Shown one piece after another: positions 14,262 through 19,230 of a stretch of DNA of 21,540 nucleotides. Position 1 is the stretch's first letter. Each line of letters begins with the position of its first letter. The notes below the pieces were generated by a model. It was given only the letters and a program-made list of their open reading frames with translations. It did no database searches and had not been told where the DNA came from. Origin of the DNA: a virus. The stretch lies in IMG/VR virus record IMGVR_UViG_3300007345_000340, positions 1 to 21,540 of that record, one strand, 5' to 3'. Both the position numbers and the translations under genes were made by a program.

Positions 14262-14444
14262 TTAATTATTTTCTAGTTTTTTGATTGCGCTTTGAATATA
14301 TCCCACATATCTAATATGTCTATCTCTCTCCTTATTGTCCATTAATATCATATCGATCATAAAATCTAAATACTTAGATTCTAATTGTTTTAGTTGCTTG
14401 ATTGATAATTTTTTTAATTGACGTCTGAAATCAAATCTAGGCAT
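14262..14444 (-). CDS. Hypothetical basic helical protein
   Basis: About 60 residues from the ATG at 14444 (MPRFDFRRQL), preceded by AAGGTG six bases upstream. A GTG three codons earlier is possible. The protein is strongly helical and basic (RQLKKLSIKQLKQLESKYL, then MDNKERDRHIRYVGYIQSAI, ending KKLENN), with heptad-like leucine spacing. This suits a small dimer or a nucleic-acid-associated protein. It overlaps the upstream gene by 8 bases. No family recognised. Confidence 0.58.
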   Translation of the reverse strand: MPRFDFRRQLKKLSIKQLKQLESKYLDFMIDMILMDNKERDRHIRYVGYIQSAIKKLENN

Positions 14445-14616
14445 TTTCTTCACCTTTTCGCTTAATAATTTCTGTCTTGACTATACAAATCGCCTCGCCA
14501 TTGGCTATCAAATCATCTTCAGCATCCCAAATCTCCGTTTCGCATTCATAATAGCAAAGAATAGATTTTGGGTTATCAAAGTCATTAAAGACATAAGTTA
14601 TAAGTGCTTCATTCAT
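14437..14616 (-). CDS. Hypothetical protein, first gene after the 14.65 kb promoter
   Basis: 59 residues from the ATG at 14616 (MNEALITYVFNDFDNPKSIL). An upstream in-frame ATG at 14628 is possible, but GGAG ends six bases before the 14616 ATG, so that start is preferred. It is an acidic, beta-rich small protein (CYYECETEIWDAEDDLIANG) ending in a basic tail (IIKRKGEENA). It is the first gene transcribed from the near-consensus promoter at 14651-14679, so it is probably made early or at high level. Function unknown. Confidence 0.62.
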   Translation of the reverse strand: MNEALITYVFNDFDNPKSILCYYECETEIWDAEDDLIANGEAICIVKTEIIKRKGEENA

Positions 14617-14650
14617 CGTAATCTCCATTTGTGTTTCTTAATTCACAAGT

Positions 14651-14679
14651 AATATACCACACTCTACAATCATTGTCAA
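14651..14679 (-). promoter_or_regulatory. Near-consensus sigma70-type promoter
   Basis: On the minus strand TTGACA (14679-14674) is separated by exactly 17 bases from TATATT (14656-14651). The predicted start near 14644 leaves a leader of about 28 bases to the ATG at 14616. The -35 box lies inside one of two TTGACAAT repeats, so repression by a protein bound there would be direct. Confidence 0.75.
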
Positions 14680-14690
14680 TAGATTGTCAA
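14672..14690. repeat. Two TTGACAAT boxes, 11-bp period
   Basis: On the minus strand TTGACAAT occurs at 14679-14672 and again at 14690-14683, one helical turn apart. The same octamer occurs twice, 22 bp apart, in the divergent control region (17528-17535 and 17550-17557). The shared box and helical spacing suggest one regulator acting on both regions. It also coincides with the -35 element. Confidence 0.5.
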
Positions 14691-14734
14691 AAAATAAATG
14701 TAAATAATTGTAATGTTACCAAAATAATCAAAAT

Positions 14735-14750
14735 AGGAACGGTCGTTCCT
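14735..14750. promoter_or_regulatory. Perfect 7-bp-arm palindrome
   Basis: AGGAACG-GT-CGTTCCT is a perfect inverted repeat with a two-base centre, too tight for an RNA hairpin loop. A DNA operator is more likely. It sits between an AT-rich stretch (14691-14734) and the ACCAA/TTGGT palindrome pair. Confidence 0.45.
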
Positions 14751-14780
14751 GGTTATTAAGTAGATAATTACTATGGTGTG

Positions 14781-14818
14781 TACCAATAATTGGTATACTG
14801 TACACCAAAATTTGGTGT
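14781..14818. promoter_or_regulatory. Twin ACCAA-N3-TTGGT palindromes, candidate operators
   Basis: Two perfect palindromes share the half-site ACCAA: TACCAATAATTGGTA (14781-14795) and ACACCAAAATTTGGTGT (14802-14818). Their centres (14788 and 14810) are 22 bp apart, two helical turns, so two dimers would bind the same DNA face. A lone half-site (ACCAAAAT) lies at 14718-14725. They are located 120-150 bp upstream of the promoter at 14651-14679 and just past the end of the replication operon. Confidence 0.6.
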
Positions 14819-14830
14819 CTAATAAGCGCA

Positions 14831-14871
14831 AGGTTAGGGTAAGCTAAGGGTAAGGTTACTCTAGGCTAGGG
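14831..14871. repeat. Helically phased GGGTAAG / AGGTTA repeats
   Basis: GGGTAAG occurs at 14837-14843 and 14848-14854 (11-bp period), AGGTTA at 14831-14836 and 14853-14858 (22 bp), and G-triplets recur at 14837, 14848 and 14869. Part of this lies in the last codons of the gene ending at 14856. Iteron-like or a binding array. Confidence 0.4.
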
Positions 14872-15434
14872 CTAAACCTACGCTCATACTCTGAATCTAA
14901 CCTATTAAAGTAAGAATCGGCTTTAGTACCGGAGAAAAGAACGCCCTTACCTAGATTATCTCTTCCTAAGTTTGTAACGATGGTATGCAGGTTGATTATC
15001 TCATCATCGGATAAGTTCTCTAACCTTGTACCTTTCTTCTCAGGTAGCTCTTGAGGCTTGTTGTATTTTATCCAGGCTCGGGATATATCGTCAACTGCTT
15101 TCCTCATAGCCTCTGCAAAGGAGGCAATATTGTTCCCACTACGATCATACTGCGCCGACATAAGGTTATTACTAAACTCTACAAAGATAAACCCAATAGG
15201 TATATCGAGATGTAGCTTGTTATTTCTGATAATTACGTGATTGAGCCATTGATTAAAATACTCGGCTCTCAGCGCCGTTTGTTGTTTCTTATCCCTATGC
15301 TCGGGTAATTGCTTTGTAGCTCCTAGAAACTCATGTAATTGATATACGCTAGTAAGTAAATCCTTATCTGCCTGGAAGTTTGTATATGCTGACTGGAGAA
15401 GCTCCCTCCTGGTCATTTGATCCGTGTATTTCAT
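14856..15434 (-). CDS. Hypothetical protein paired with the O-like initiator
   Basis: About 192 residues if started at the ATG at 15434 (MKYTDQMTRRELLQSAYTNF). An ATG at 15416 is equally possible, and the frame stays open to an ATG at 15485. Even the short forms overlap the initiator gene by 50-70 bases. The protein is mixed alpha/beta with LHEFLGATKQLPEHRDKKQQ, then FNQWLNHVIIRNNKLHLDIP, a hydrophobic IGFIFVEFSNNLMSAQYD, and helical ASFAEAMRKAVDDISRAW. No Walker motif. In lambda the gene after O is the helicase loader P. By position this could be a loader or primosome partner, but sequence gives no support. Confidence 0.72.
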   Translation of the reverse strand: MKYTDQMTRRELLQSAYTNFQADKDLLTSVYQLHEFLGATKQLPEHRDKKQQTALRAEYFNQWLNHVIIRNNKLHLDIPIGFIFVEFSNNLMSAQYDRSGNNIASFAEAMRKAVDDISRAWIKYNKPQELPEKKGTRLENLSDDEIINLHTIVTNLGRDNLGKGVLFSGTKADSYFNRLDSEYERRFSPSLE

Positions 15435-16146
15435 TGAGTTGCTCAAGCTCGGTAAGCTCGTTGTAGAAGTCGTTAGATGTTTCATTTATATCCTTTGGTT
15501 TATAGTTGTTCCAATCTTCCTTCCACATTTCAGAGTTCAAGAAGGTAAGAGGATTTTTTTGATATTTCTTTTCCGGTTCATAAGCCTGGTATATAGGAAT
15601 AAATTCTAATATAAGACTCTTGTTTTTCTTTGAGAGATTACCCCAGTTAGTTTCGCATCTCTTGCGATCAATCTTTTTATCATAAGAATCCCAAAACAAA
15701 TCGAACATATATAACTTCTTATCATTATTTACATTCTTATCATTCTTTTCATTCTTAGTAGTTGTTGCTTGTATGTTGCTCGTTTGTTGCTCGTCTGTTA
15801 CTCGTTTGTTGCTCTGTGTGTTACTTTCTGAGTCCTCACTCTGATAAGTGTTGTAGTTGCAAACAGTTACAACCGTTCCTTGTCTGTTGCTATGTCTGTT
15901 GATTTCTCCGGTCTTTTCTAACTTGCTTAGAGAAGTCCTTATCTGTTGCGTAGAAAGATTAAGCTCAAACGCTAATACTTCTAGGCTTGATACAAAGGTT
16001 GTTCGTTTTATTAATTCACCTCTATACTTCTTGTCTTTATGATTAGCCTTCAAAAGACAATGCAAAAAAAGGCGTAGTGTATTTGGATCATCGTACCATT
16101 CCCATTCTAGAAATTGTCGATGCAGTTTGATCCATCCTTTATTCAT
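15364..16146 (-). CDS. Replication initiator, lambda O-like layout (winged-helix N-terminus)
   Basis: 260 residues. The N-terminal third is a typical phage O/DnaD-like opening: MNKGWIKLHRQFLEWEWYDD, TLRLFLHCLLKANHKDKKYR, then a winged-helix segment with VSSLEVLAFELNLSTQQIRT, SLSKLEKTGEINRHSNRQGT and VVTVCNYNTYQ (about residues 50-106). A low-complexity Asn/Thr/Lys linker (about 107-145) is encoded by the repeat array at 15732-15903. The C-terminal domain (MFDLFWDSYDKKIDRKRCET, LTFLNSEMWKEDWNNYKPK) resembles the loader-binding part of such initiators. GGAG stands eight bases before the ATG. Binding of the embedded iterons by the N-terminal domain is inferred by analogy with lambda O. Confidence 0.82.
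   Translation of the reverse strand: MNKGWIKLHRQFLEWEWYDDPNTLRLFLHCLLKANHKDKKYRGELIKRTTFVSSLEVLAFELNLSTQQIRTSLSKLEKTGEINRHSNRQGTVVTVCNYNTYQSEDSESNTQSNKRVTDEQQTSNIQATTTKNEKNDKNVNNDKKLYMFDLFWDSYDKKIDRKRCETNWGNLSKKNKSLILEFIPIYQAYEPEKKYQKNPLTFLNSEMWKEDWNNYKPKDINETSNDFYNELTELEQLNEIHGSNDQEGASPVSIYKLPGR
15732..15903. repeat. Putative replication origin: iterons plus AT-rich tandem repeats inside the initiator gene
   Basis: Plus-strand GTTGCT/GTTACT motifs begin at 15764, 15775, 15786, 15797, 15808 and 15820. The first five are exactly 11 bp apart, with unit consensus GTTGCTCGTTT. Related motifs follow at 15856, 15866, 15886 and 15898. On the left side, three tandem 9-bp units CATTCTTAT, CATTCTTTT and CATTCTTAG occupy 15732-15758 in an AT-rich stretch, like a DNA-unwinding element. 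An 11-bp period cannot arise from simple codon repetition, so selection acts on the DNA. Layout matches lambda ori inside gene O. Confidence 0.7.
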
Positions 16147-16149
16147 TAT

Positions 16150-16572
16150 TTAATCTCCAAATTGTAAAATCTCATTTTCTAAAATATCCCGATCAAATGC
16201 AAACCATCTTACTACTACATCCAATACTCTATCATAAAGCTCATCGAATCTCTTTTGGCTCATACTGTCAAAAGATATACTCTCGGCTCTGTATTGCTTA
16301 ATTCCTTTGAGATCGGTGTATTCTTTAAAGAACCCTGCCCTCTTAATGAGTTCGTGCCTTAGATCGTCTTGAGTTGGGAAATGTCTATCGAATTGCTCCG
16401 GCATATTATCATATACAACTCTTATCAAAGCAAAGAATTTACGATGATGTTGAACATTCCTTTGATCTAATGCTTTGGCTTGTAGGATATCCCCTATACC
16501 GACTCGGCGCAATTCTAATGCATCCTCATCAGTATAAGGTTTTAATCCCATCGAGGTTTTGACTAATCTCAT
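16150..16572 (-). CDS. DUF1367-like phage protein
   Basis: 140 residues. The pattern MRLVKTSMGLKPYTDEDALE, LRRVGIGDILQAKALDQRNV, QHHRKFFALIRVVYDNMPEQ and the 'hRKFFAL' segment match DUF1367 (NinB/YqaJ-neighbourhood) proteins found in many phage recombination operons. The later half contains LRHELIKRAGFFKEYTDLKG and EDSMSQKRFDELYDRV-like helical text. The biochemical role of the family is unknown, although its location with ERF and an O-like initiator points to DNA replication or recombination. It overlaps the ERF gene by 4 bases and precedes the initiator gene by three bases. Confidence 0.72.
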   Translation of the reverse strand: MRLVKTSMGLKPYTDEDALELRRVGIGDILQAKALDQRNVQHHRKFFALIRVVYDNMPEQFDRHFPTQDDLRHELIKRAGFFKEYTDLKGIKQYRAESISFDSMSQKRFDELYDRVLDVVVRWFAFDRDILENEILQFGD

Positions 16573-17105
16573 TTAGCTATCGATAAGAAGTAATCAAAGT
16601 TCTGTTTATTGACTTTGTACTTTTGTCGTAGCTTACGAGGATCTCCTCCGCTATTAACAAACTCTTCTGCCTTCTCCCATTCGGGCATCCCCTCATTGAG
16701 CCATACTTTGTCATCAGAGGCATCAAATTTAGCCTGAGATGCACGATGTCCGTGTGAGGCTATATTGGCATCATCATCCTCTGCCTCTATTCCTAGAAGA
16801 GACTGAAGAGTATAGCGCCGATAGTAAGTAATACAAGAACCAATCTTTTGAGGATCAGATAAATCCGGCAGAGACAAGAAAGCCTCCACCGAATCACCTG
16901 AGTCAACATCTACAATCCTTGTACCTACTTGGTTGCCTTCTATTGGCTGAAGTAATAGCAAATCTTCCGCTATAAGCGCCGGCCTTACTGCCTCGATTAG
17001 TTGATTGATATCGAAGTACTTTGACTTGAAGAAAGGGTTCTCAGTATCTTTCCGCATCTTATCCATTGTGCTAGTAACTTTAAATAGTTTCTTATAGATA
17101 CTCAT
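16569..17105 (-). CDS. ERF-family single-strand annealing recombinase
   Basis: 178 residues. The ERF hallmark is complete: MSIYKKLFKVTSTMDKMRKD, NPFFKSKYFDINQLIEAVRP (the 'N-P-F-F-K-S-x-Y-x-D' signature at about 23-35), LLLLQPIEGNQVGTRIVD, and the 'G-S-x-x-T-Y-x-R-R-Y' core at SCITYYRRYTLQSLLGIEAE, followed by an acidic DDDAN. It anneals complementary strands during recombination-dependent replication, probably with SSB and NinG encoded on the other arm. GGAGGT lies seven bases before the ATG, and the upstream stop shares a base with it (TAATG). Confidence 0.93.
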   Translation of the reverse strand: MSIYKKLFKVTSTMDKMRKDTENPFFKSKYFDINQLIEAVRPALIAEDLLLLQPIEGNQVGTRIVDVDSGDSVEAFLSLPDLSDPQKIGSCITYYRRYTLQSLLGIEAEDDDANIASHGHRASQAKFDASDDKVWLNEGMPEWEKAEEFVNSGGDPRKLRQKYKVNKQNFDYFLSIAK

Positions 17106-17506
17106 TATGCTACCTCCATTCTTGCTCTTTCCATTTTAAAGAACCCTGCGCCGTATTTGGTAGGTAATGGCTCATATACTTCTCCGGTTTCTGGATCAAC
17201 TATATCTGCTTTTAACTTTGTAGCTTGTTTTAGTTTCTCTTGTACTTCTTTGAGAAGATTACTGTATTGATTATATACATCGCTCGCCTTATAGTCTAAA
17301 GATTCACGACCTTTCATGTGAGAGATTTTATATCCGTCTACTATTAAGTCCTCGTTGCCCATTCTAGTGATCTCATCTACCAAGCCCTCTTCTACCTGCT
17401 TGATGATATCTTCTACTTCGCTCTTAATGGCTCTAAGTTGAACGTATGCCTTTGATGGTTTCATATCTCCATCGTTGTACTGTTTAAGTATATCTAATTG
17501 TGTCAT
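17105..17506 (-). CDS. Coiled-coil early protein, first gene of the leftward replication operon
   Basis: 133 residues. It is mostly helical: DILKQYNDGDMKPSKAYVQL, RAIKSEVEDIIKQVEEGLVD, then NQYSNLLKEVQEKLKQATKL, with a short beta-like centre (DLIVDGYKISHMKGRES). The C-terminus has a VDPETGEVYEPLPTKYG stretch. In this position other phages carry Gp157-like or nuclease-inhibiting coiled-coil proteins beside annealing recombinases, but no motif proves homology. It begins 22 bases downstream of the first TTGACAAT box of the divergent control region, so it should be among the first leftward genes made. Confidence 0.75.
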   Translation of the reverse strand: MTQLDILKQYNDGDMKPSKAYVQLRAIKSEVEDIIKQVEEGLVDEITRMGNEDLIVDGYKISHMKGRESLDYKASDVYNQYSNLLKEVQEKLKQATKLKADIVDPETGEVYEPLPTKYGAGFFKMERARMEVA

Positions 17507-17527
17507 TGTTTGATGTGTTATTTAATG

Positions 17528-17579
17528 TTGACAATCAAATATAAATAATTTGACAATAAGTGCAAACTTTTCTTACATT
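17528..17579. promoter_or_regulatory. Divergent promoter/operator region
   Basis: TTGACAAT occurs at 17528-17535 and 17550-17557, 22 bp apart. Leftward, TTTGCA (17566-17561) and TATATT (17543-17538) are 17 bases apart, with predicted start near 17531. Rightward, TTGACA (17550-17555) and a weaker TACATT (17574-17579) are 18 bases apart. Both boxes overlap the leftward promoter, and one is the rightward -35. One repressor could thus shut both arms. Confidence 0.55.
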
Positions 17580-17602
17580 CCCTATGAACTAAAATAAATG
17601 AT

Positions 17603-17743
17603 ATGAAAACACGCATTACAATCGAAGTAGAACCAAAGCTCAAAGAGGAGTTTCTCAAGAAAGCTAAAGAAGATGGCCGTACTATGAAATGGCTTTTTGA
17701 GAATTGGATAAAGTCTTATATAGATACCCCGACTAAACTGTAG
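17603..17743 (+). CDS. Ribbon-helix-helix (Arc/CopG-like) regulator, 46 residues
   Basis: Begins ATG AAA ACA CGC ATT and ends TAG at 17741-17743. The protein opens MKTRITIEVEPKLKEEFLKK. Residues 3-9 form the alternating beta strand (RITIEVE), residues 11-24 helix A, and residues 27-41 helix B (TMKWLFENWIKSYI). The turn has DGRTM where RHH proteins have the 'G-x-[ST]' pivot. Size and layout equal Arc-type repressors. As first rightward gene behind the divergent operator, it is the best candidate to bind the TTGACAAT boxes. A 90-base structured RNA and terminator follow before the next gene. Confidence 0.78.
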   Translation: MKTRITIEVEPKLKEEFLKKAKEDGRTMKWLFENWIKSYIDTPTKL

Positions 17744-17749
17744 AATTGT

Positions 17750-17809
17750 CTTGAGTTGTGAAAGGCTCAAGGCATCTTCCGGAAAATCCGGAGTCGTTAA
17801 AGATGATCG
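17750..17809 (+). ncRNA. Structured leader / candidate small RNA or attenuator
   Basis: Two stems precede a terminator. One is CTTGAG (17750-17755) with CTCAAG (17766-17771), 10-base loop. The other is CATCTT (17773-17778) with AAGATG (17800-17805), enclosing an inner CCGG/CCGG hairpin (17779-17782 with 17788-17791). Nothing codes here. It could be an attenuator before the operon, or the 3' part of a short regulator transcript or sRNA. Confidence 0.45.
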
Positions 17810-17837
17810 CCGGGAGGGCTTAGGCTCTCCTGGTTTT
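17810..17837 (+). terminator. Rho-independent terminator between RHH gene and rightward operon
   Basis: A 10-bp stem (CCGGGAGGGC with GCTCTCCTGG, two G-T wobbles) carries a TTAG loop and is followed by TTTTAATT. The next ATG is at 17842, so read-through or antitermination would be needed for downstream genes unless another promoter lies inside. Confidence 0.7.
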
Positions 17838-17841
17838 AATT

Positions 17842-18039
17842 ATGAAATACACCGAGTTTAAAAATATAACCTATCACACTCCTCTCTCTGAAGATATAAG
17901 AGAGAAGATTGCTAAAGCCTATGGTAAAGGAGAAAGAACTGTCATAGTCAATGATTTAACTATACAAGATGCTAGGGTTCTGACAAACTTGGGATATAAC
18001 ATAAAACACAGAAACAAAAAAATGGAGATACAGTTATGA
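17842..18039 (+). CDS. Hypothetical early protein, 65 residues
   Basis: Begins MKYTEFKNITYHTPLSEDIR five bases after the terminator's T-run. A helix (EDIREKIAKAYGKGER), a beta strand (TVIVNDLTIQ) and a second helix (DARVLTNLGYNI) suggest a small alpha/beta fold. No ribosome-binding site lies before it, because the hairpin occupies that space. Translation may therefore depend on whether the hairpin forms. It shares an ATGA overlap with the next small gene. Not recognised. Confidence 0.65.
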   Translation: MKYTEFKNITYHTPLSEDIREKIAKAYGKGERTVIVNDLTIQDARVLTNLGYNIKHRNKKMEIQL

Positions 18040-18194
18040 GCTTTGTATTAGGTATGATTACGGCTTTTGTTTTAAATCACTTCTACAACAATTTTAAAAA
18101 TGCGATTGTTAAAGAACAATTTGAATTAGAATGGAATCGGCGTAAACAAGCACTCATTGAGGCATCGAAGCAAGAATGGATAGAAATAAAATAA
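18036..18194 (+). CDS. Small membrane-anchored protein, 52 residues
   Basis: ATG overlaps the preceding stop (ATGA). It starts MSFVLGMITAFVLNHFYNNF, a short N-terminal membrane segment. A polar, charged helix follows (KEQFELEWNRRKQALIEASK, then QEWIEIK). It resembles single-span phage proteins with a cytosolic coiled tail. It overlaps the next gene by 19 bases. The sequence CAGTT before the ATG gives no clear ribosome-binding site, but GGAGAT ten bases upstream may serve. Confidence 0.58.
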   Translation: MSFVLGMITAFVLNHFYNNFKNAIVKEQFELEWNRRKQALIEASKQEWIEIK

Positions 18195-18445
18195 TCTTTG
18201 ATACTCAAACGCCTCCGGACTTTGGGGGAGTATTTGATGGGGATTCCTTTGGTGATATGGAATTTCGTGCTTGGGTTAATACTGCCACCACTTATCCAAA
18301 GATTAAACTCCGTTCTATCAATAAAACGGATCTCATTGTGCGCATTAAAAAAATGAGAAAAACCAAAGGGATTGAATTGGAGTTAAAACACATTTCACCT
18401 ACCACAATCGAAATCACCTTTACCGGAAAGAAATGGAACTACTAA
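18176..18445 (+). CDS. Hypothetical protein, 89 residues
   Basis: Opens MDRNKIIFDTQTPPDFGGVF and has a central YPKIKLRSINKTDLIVRIKK, followed by the beta-rich end LELKHISPTTIEITFTGKKW. The N-terminal half is Gly/Asp-rich. The C-terminal half looks like a small beta sheet with basic loops. No recognised motif. It is coupled by overlap to neighbours on both sides, within the rightward early operon. Confidence 0.65.
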   Translation: MDRNKIIFDTQTPPDFGGVFDGDSFGDMEFRAWVNTATTYPKIKLRSINKTDLIVRIKKMRKTKGIELELKHISPTTIEITFTGKKWNY

Positions 18446-18519
18446 TATTATTTATTCTTATAGTTACTGTTTTTCCTATATTCTTTGAGCTTATAAAGGA
18501 GCGTAATGGGATTAAATAG
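18433..18519 (+). CDS. Possible 28-residue membrane microprotein
   Basis: ATG GAA CTA CTA runs to TAG at 18517-18519, giving MELLILFILIVTVFPIFFEL then IKERNGIK. It is almost entirely one membrane helix with a short basic tail. It fills the gap between the previous gene and NinG and overlaps both by 13-14 bases. Its end contains NinG's AAGGAG site, so it may be a translational coupler. It could be a chance frame in AT-rich sequence. Confidence 0.38.
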   Translation: MELLILFILIVTVFPIFFELIKERNGIK

Positions 18520-18928
18520 AAGCAAGAATTTATCATCTGCAAAGAGTACGGCTGACGTTTATTTCTCTAGATACATAAGGTTAAGAGATGCGAATAGTAA
18601 CGGAATGTGTAAGTGTATAACGTGCGATACTGTTAAGCATTGGAAAGATATGGATTGTGGCCACTTTCAATCTAGGAGATATACCGCTACTAGATACCAC
18701 GAGCAAAACGCTAACGCTCAATGTCAGAGATGTAATAAATACCAATCCGGAGAGCAATACTTACACGGCAAAGAGATAGACTTAAAGTTCGGATCGGGAA
18801 CGGCTGAATTTATAACAAAATTAGCCAAGTCTATATATAAACTAAACAAAAACGAAGTTATGTCTATTGCTAAGGAATACAAAAGCAAAATGATAGAAAC
18901 TGCAAGGCAGAAAGGGATAATAATATGA
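18506..18928 (+). CDS. ninG: NinG/Rap-like recombination protein
   Basis: 140 residues. AAGGAG lies four bases before the ATG. After LSSAKSTADVYFSRYIRLRD, the metal-binding core shows Cys35, Cys37 and Cys40 (MCKCITC), then DCGHFQSRRYTATRYHEQNA and QCQRCN (Cys51, His53, Cys73, Cys76). This is the DCGHF...R-x-T-R-x-x-x-x-N-x-x-x-Q-C-x-x-C-N pattern of lambda NinG/Rap. Family members promote recombination, possibly as structure-specific HNH-like nucleases on branched DNA. Length is shorter than lambda NinG, lacking part of its N-terminal region. It works in the same pathway as ERF and SSB. Confidence 0.9.
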   Translation: MGLNRSKNLSSAKSTADVYFSRYIRLRDANSNGMCKCITCDTVKHWKDMDCGHFQSRRYTATRYHEQNANAQCQRCNKYQSGEQYLHGKEIDLKFGSGTAEFITKLAKSIYKLNKNEVMSIAKEYKSKMIETARQKGIII

Positions 18929-19230
18929 CACACAATACTGCGATACTTATATACCTACTACAAAACAATCAGAAATGGATTTCAATCAATCAAATTCGCT
19001 CTTATACGGCTTCAATGTGTAAAAGCGAATGTTATAAGGTAGGAACTAGAGTTAGCGACTTACGAGTCAAATATGGATATCCTATCGAGAACAAAAAAGA
19101 GAATGACGATGGAGTTGTACATAGTTCGTACCGAATGTGCTTATATGATAACAAGCTCCAGGAGTTAAGGCGCTTATGGCCATTTAAGAATCCTCCAACA
19201 TATAGAGAAAGTTTTAGGAGAGCGATATGA
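18925..19230 (+). CDS. Putative winged-helix phage protein
   Basis: 101 residues, ATGA-coupled to ninG. The opening AILIYLLQNNQKWISINQIR, SYTASMCKSECYKVGTRVSD, LRVKYGYPIENKKENDDGVV and SYRMCLYD reads as a small winged-helix: helix, 'I-S-x-x-Q-I-R', a recognition helix near YKVGTRVSDLR and a beta wing. This design is common in small phage proteins encoded near ninG. Target unknown. The C-terminus (LRRLWPFKNPPTYRESFRRA) is basic. Family placement is tentative. Confidence 0.65.
   Translation: MTHNTAILIYLLQNNQKWISINQIRSYTASMCKSECYKVGTRVSDLRVKYGYPIENKKENDDGVVHSSYRMCLYDNKLQELRRLWPFKNPPTYRESFRRAI

Noticed and set aside
14831-14871. Telomere-like TTAGGG array
   Set aside because: Only degenerate units are present, partly in coding sequence and far from any genome end; kept only as phased repeats.
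15721-15903. CRISPR array
   Set aside because: Units are 9-11 bp tandem iterons without spacers, inside a coding gene; no cas genes are present.
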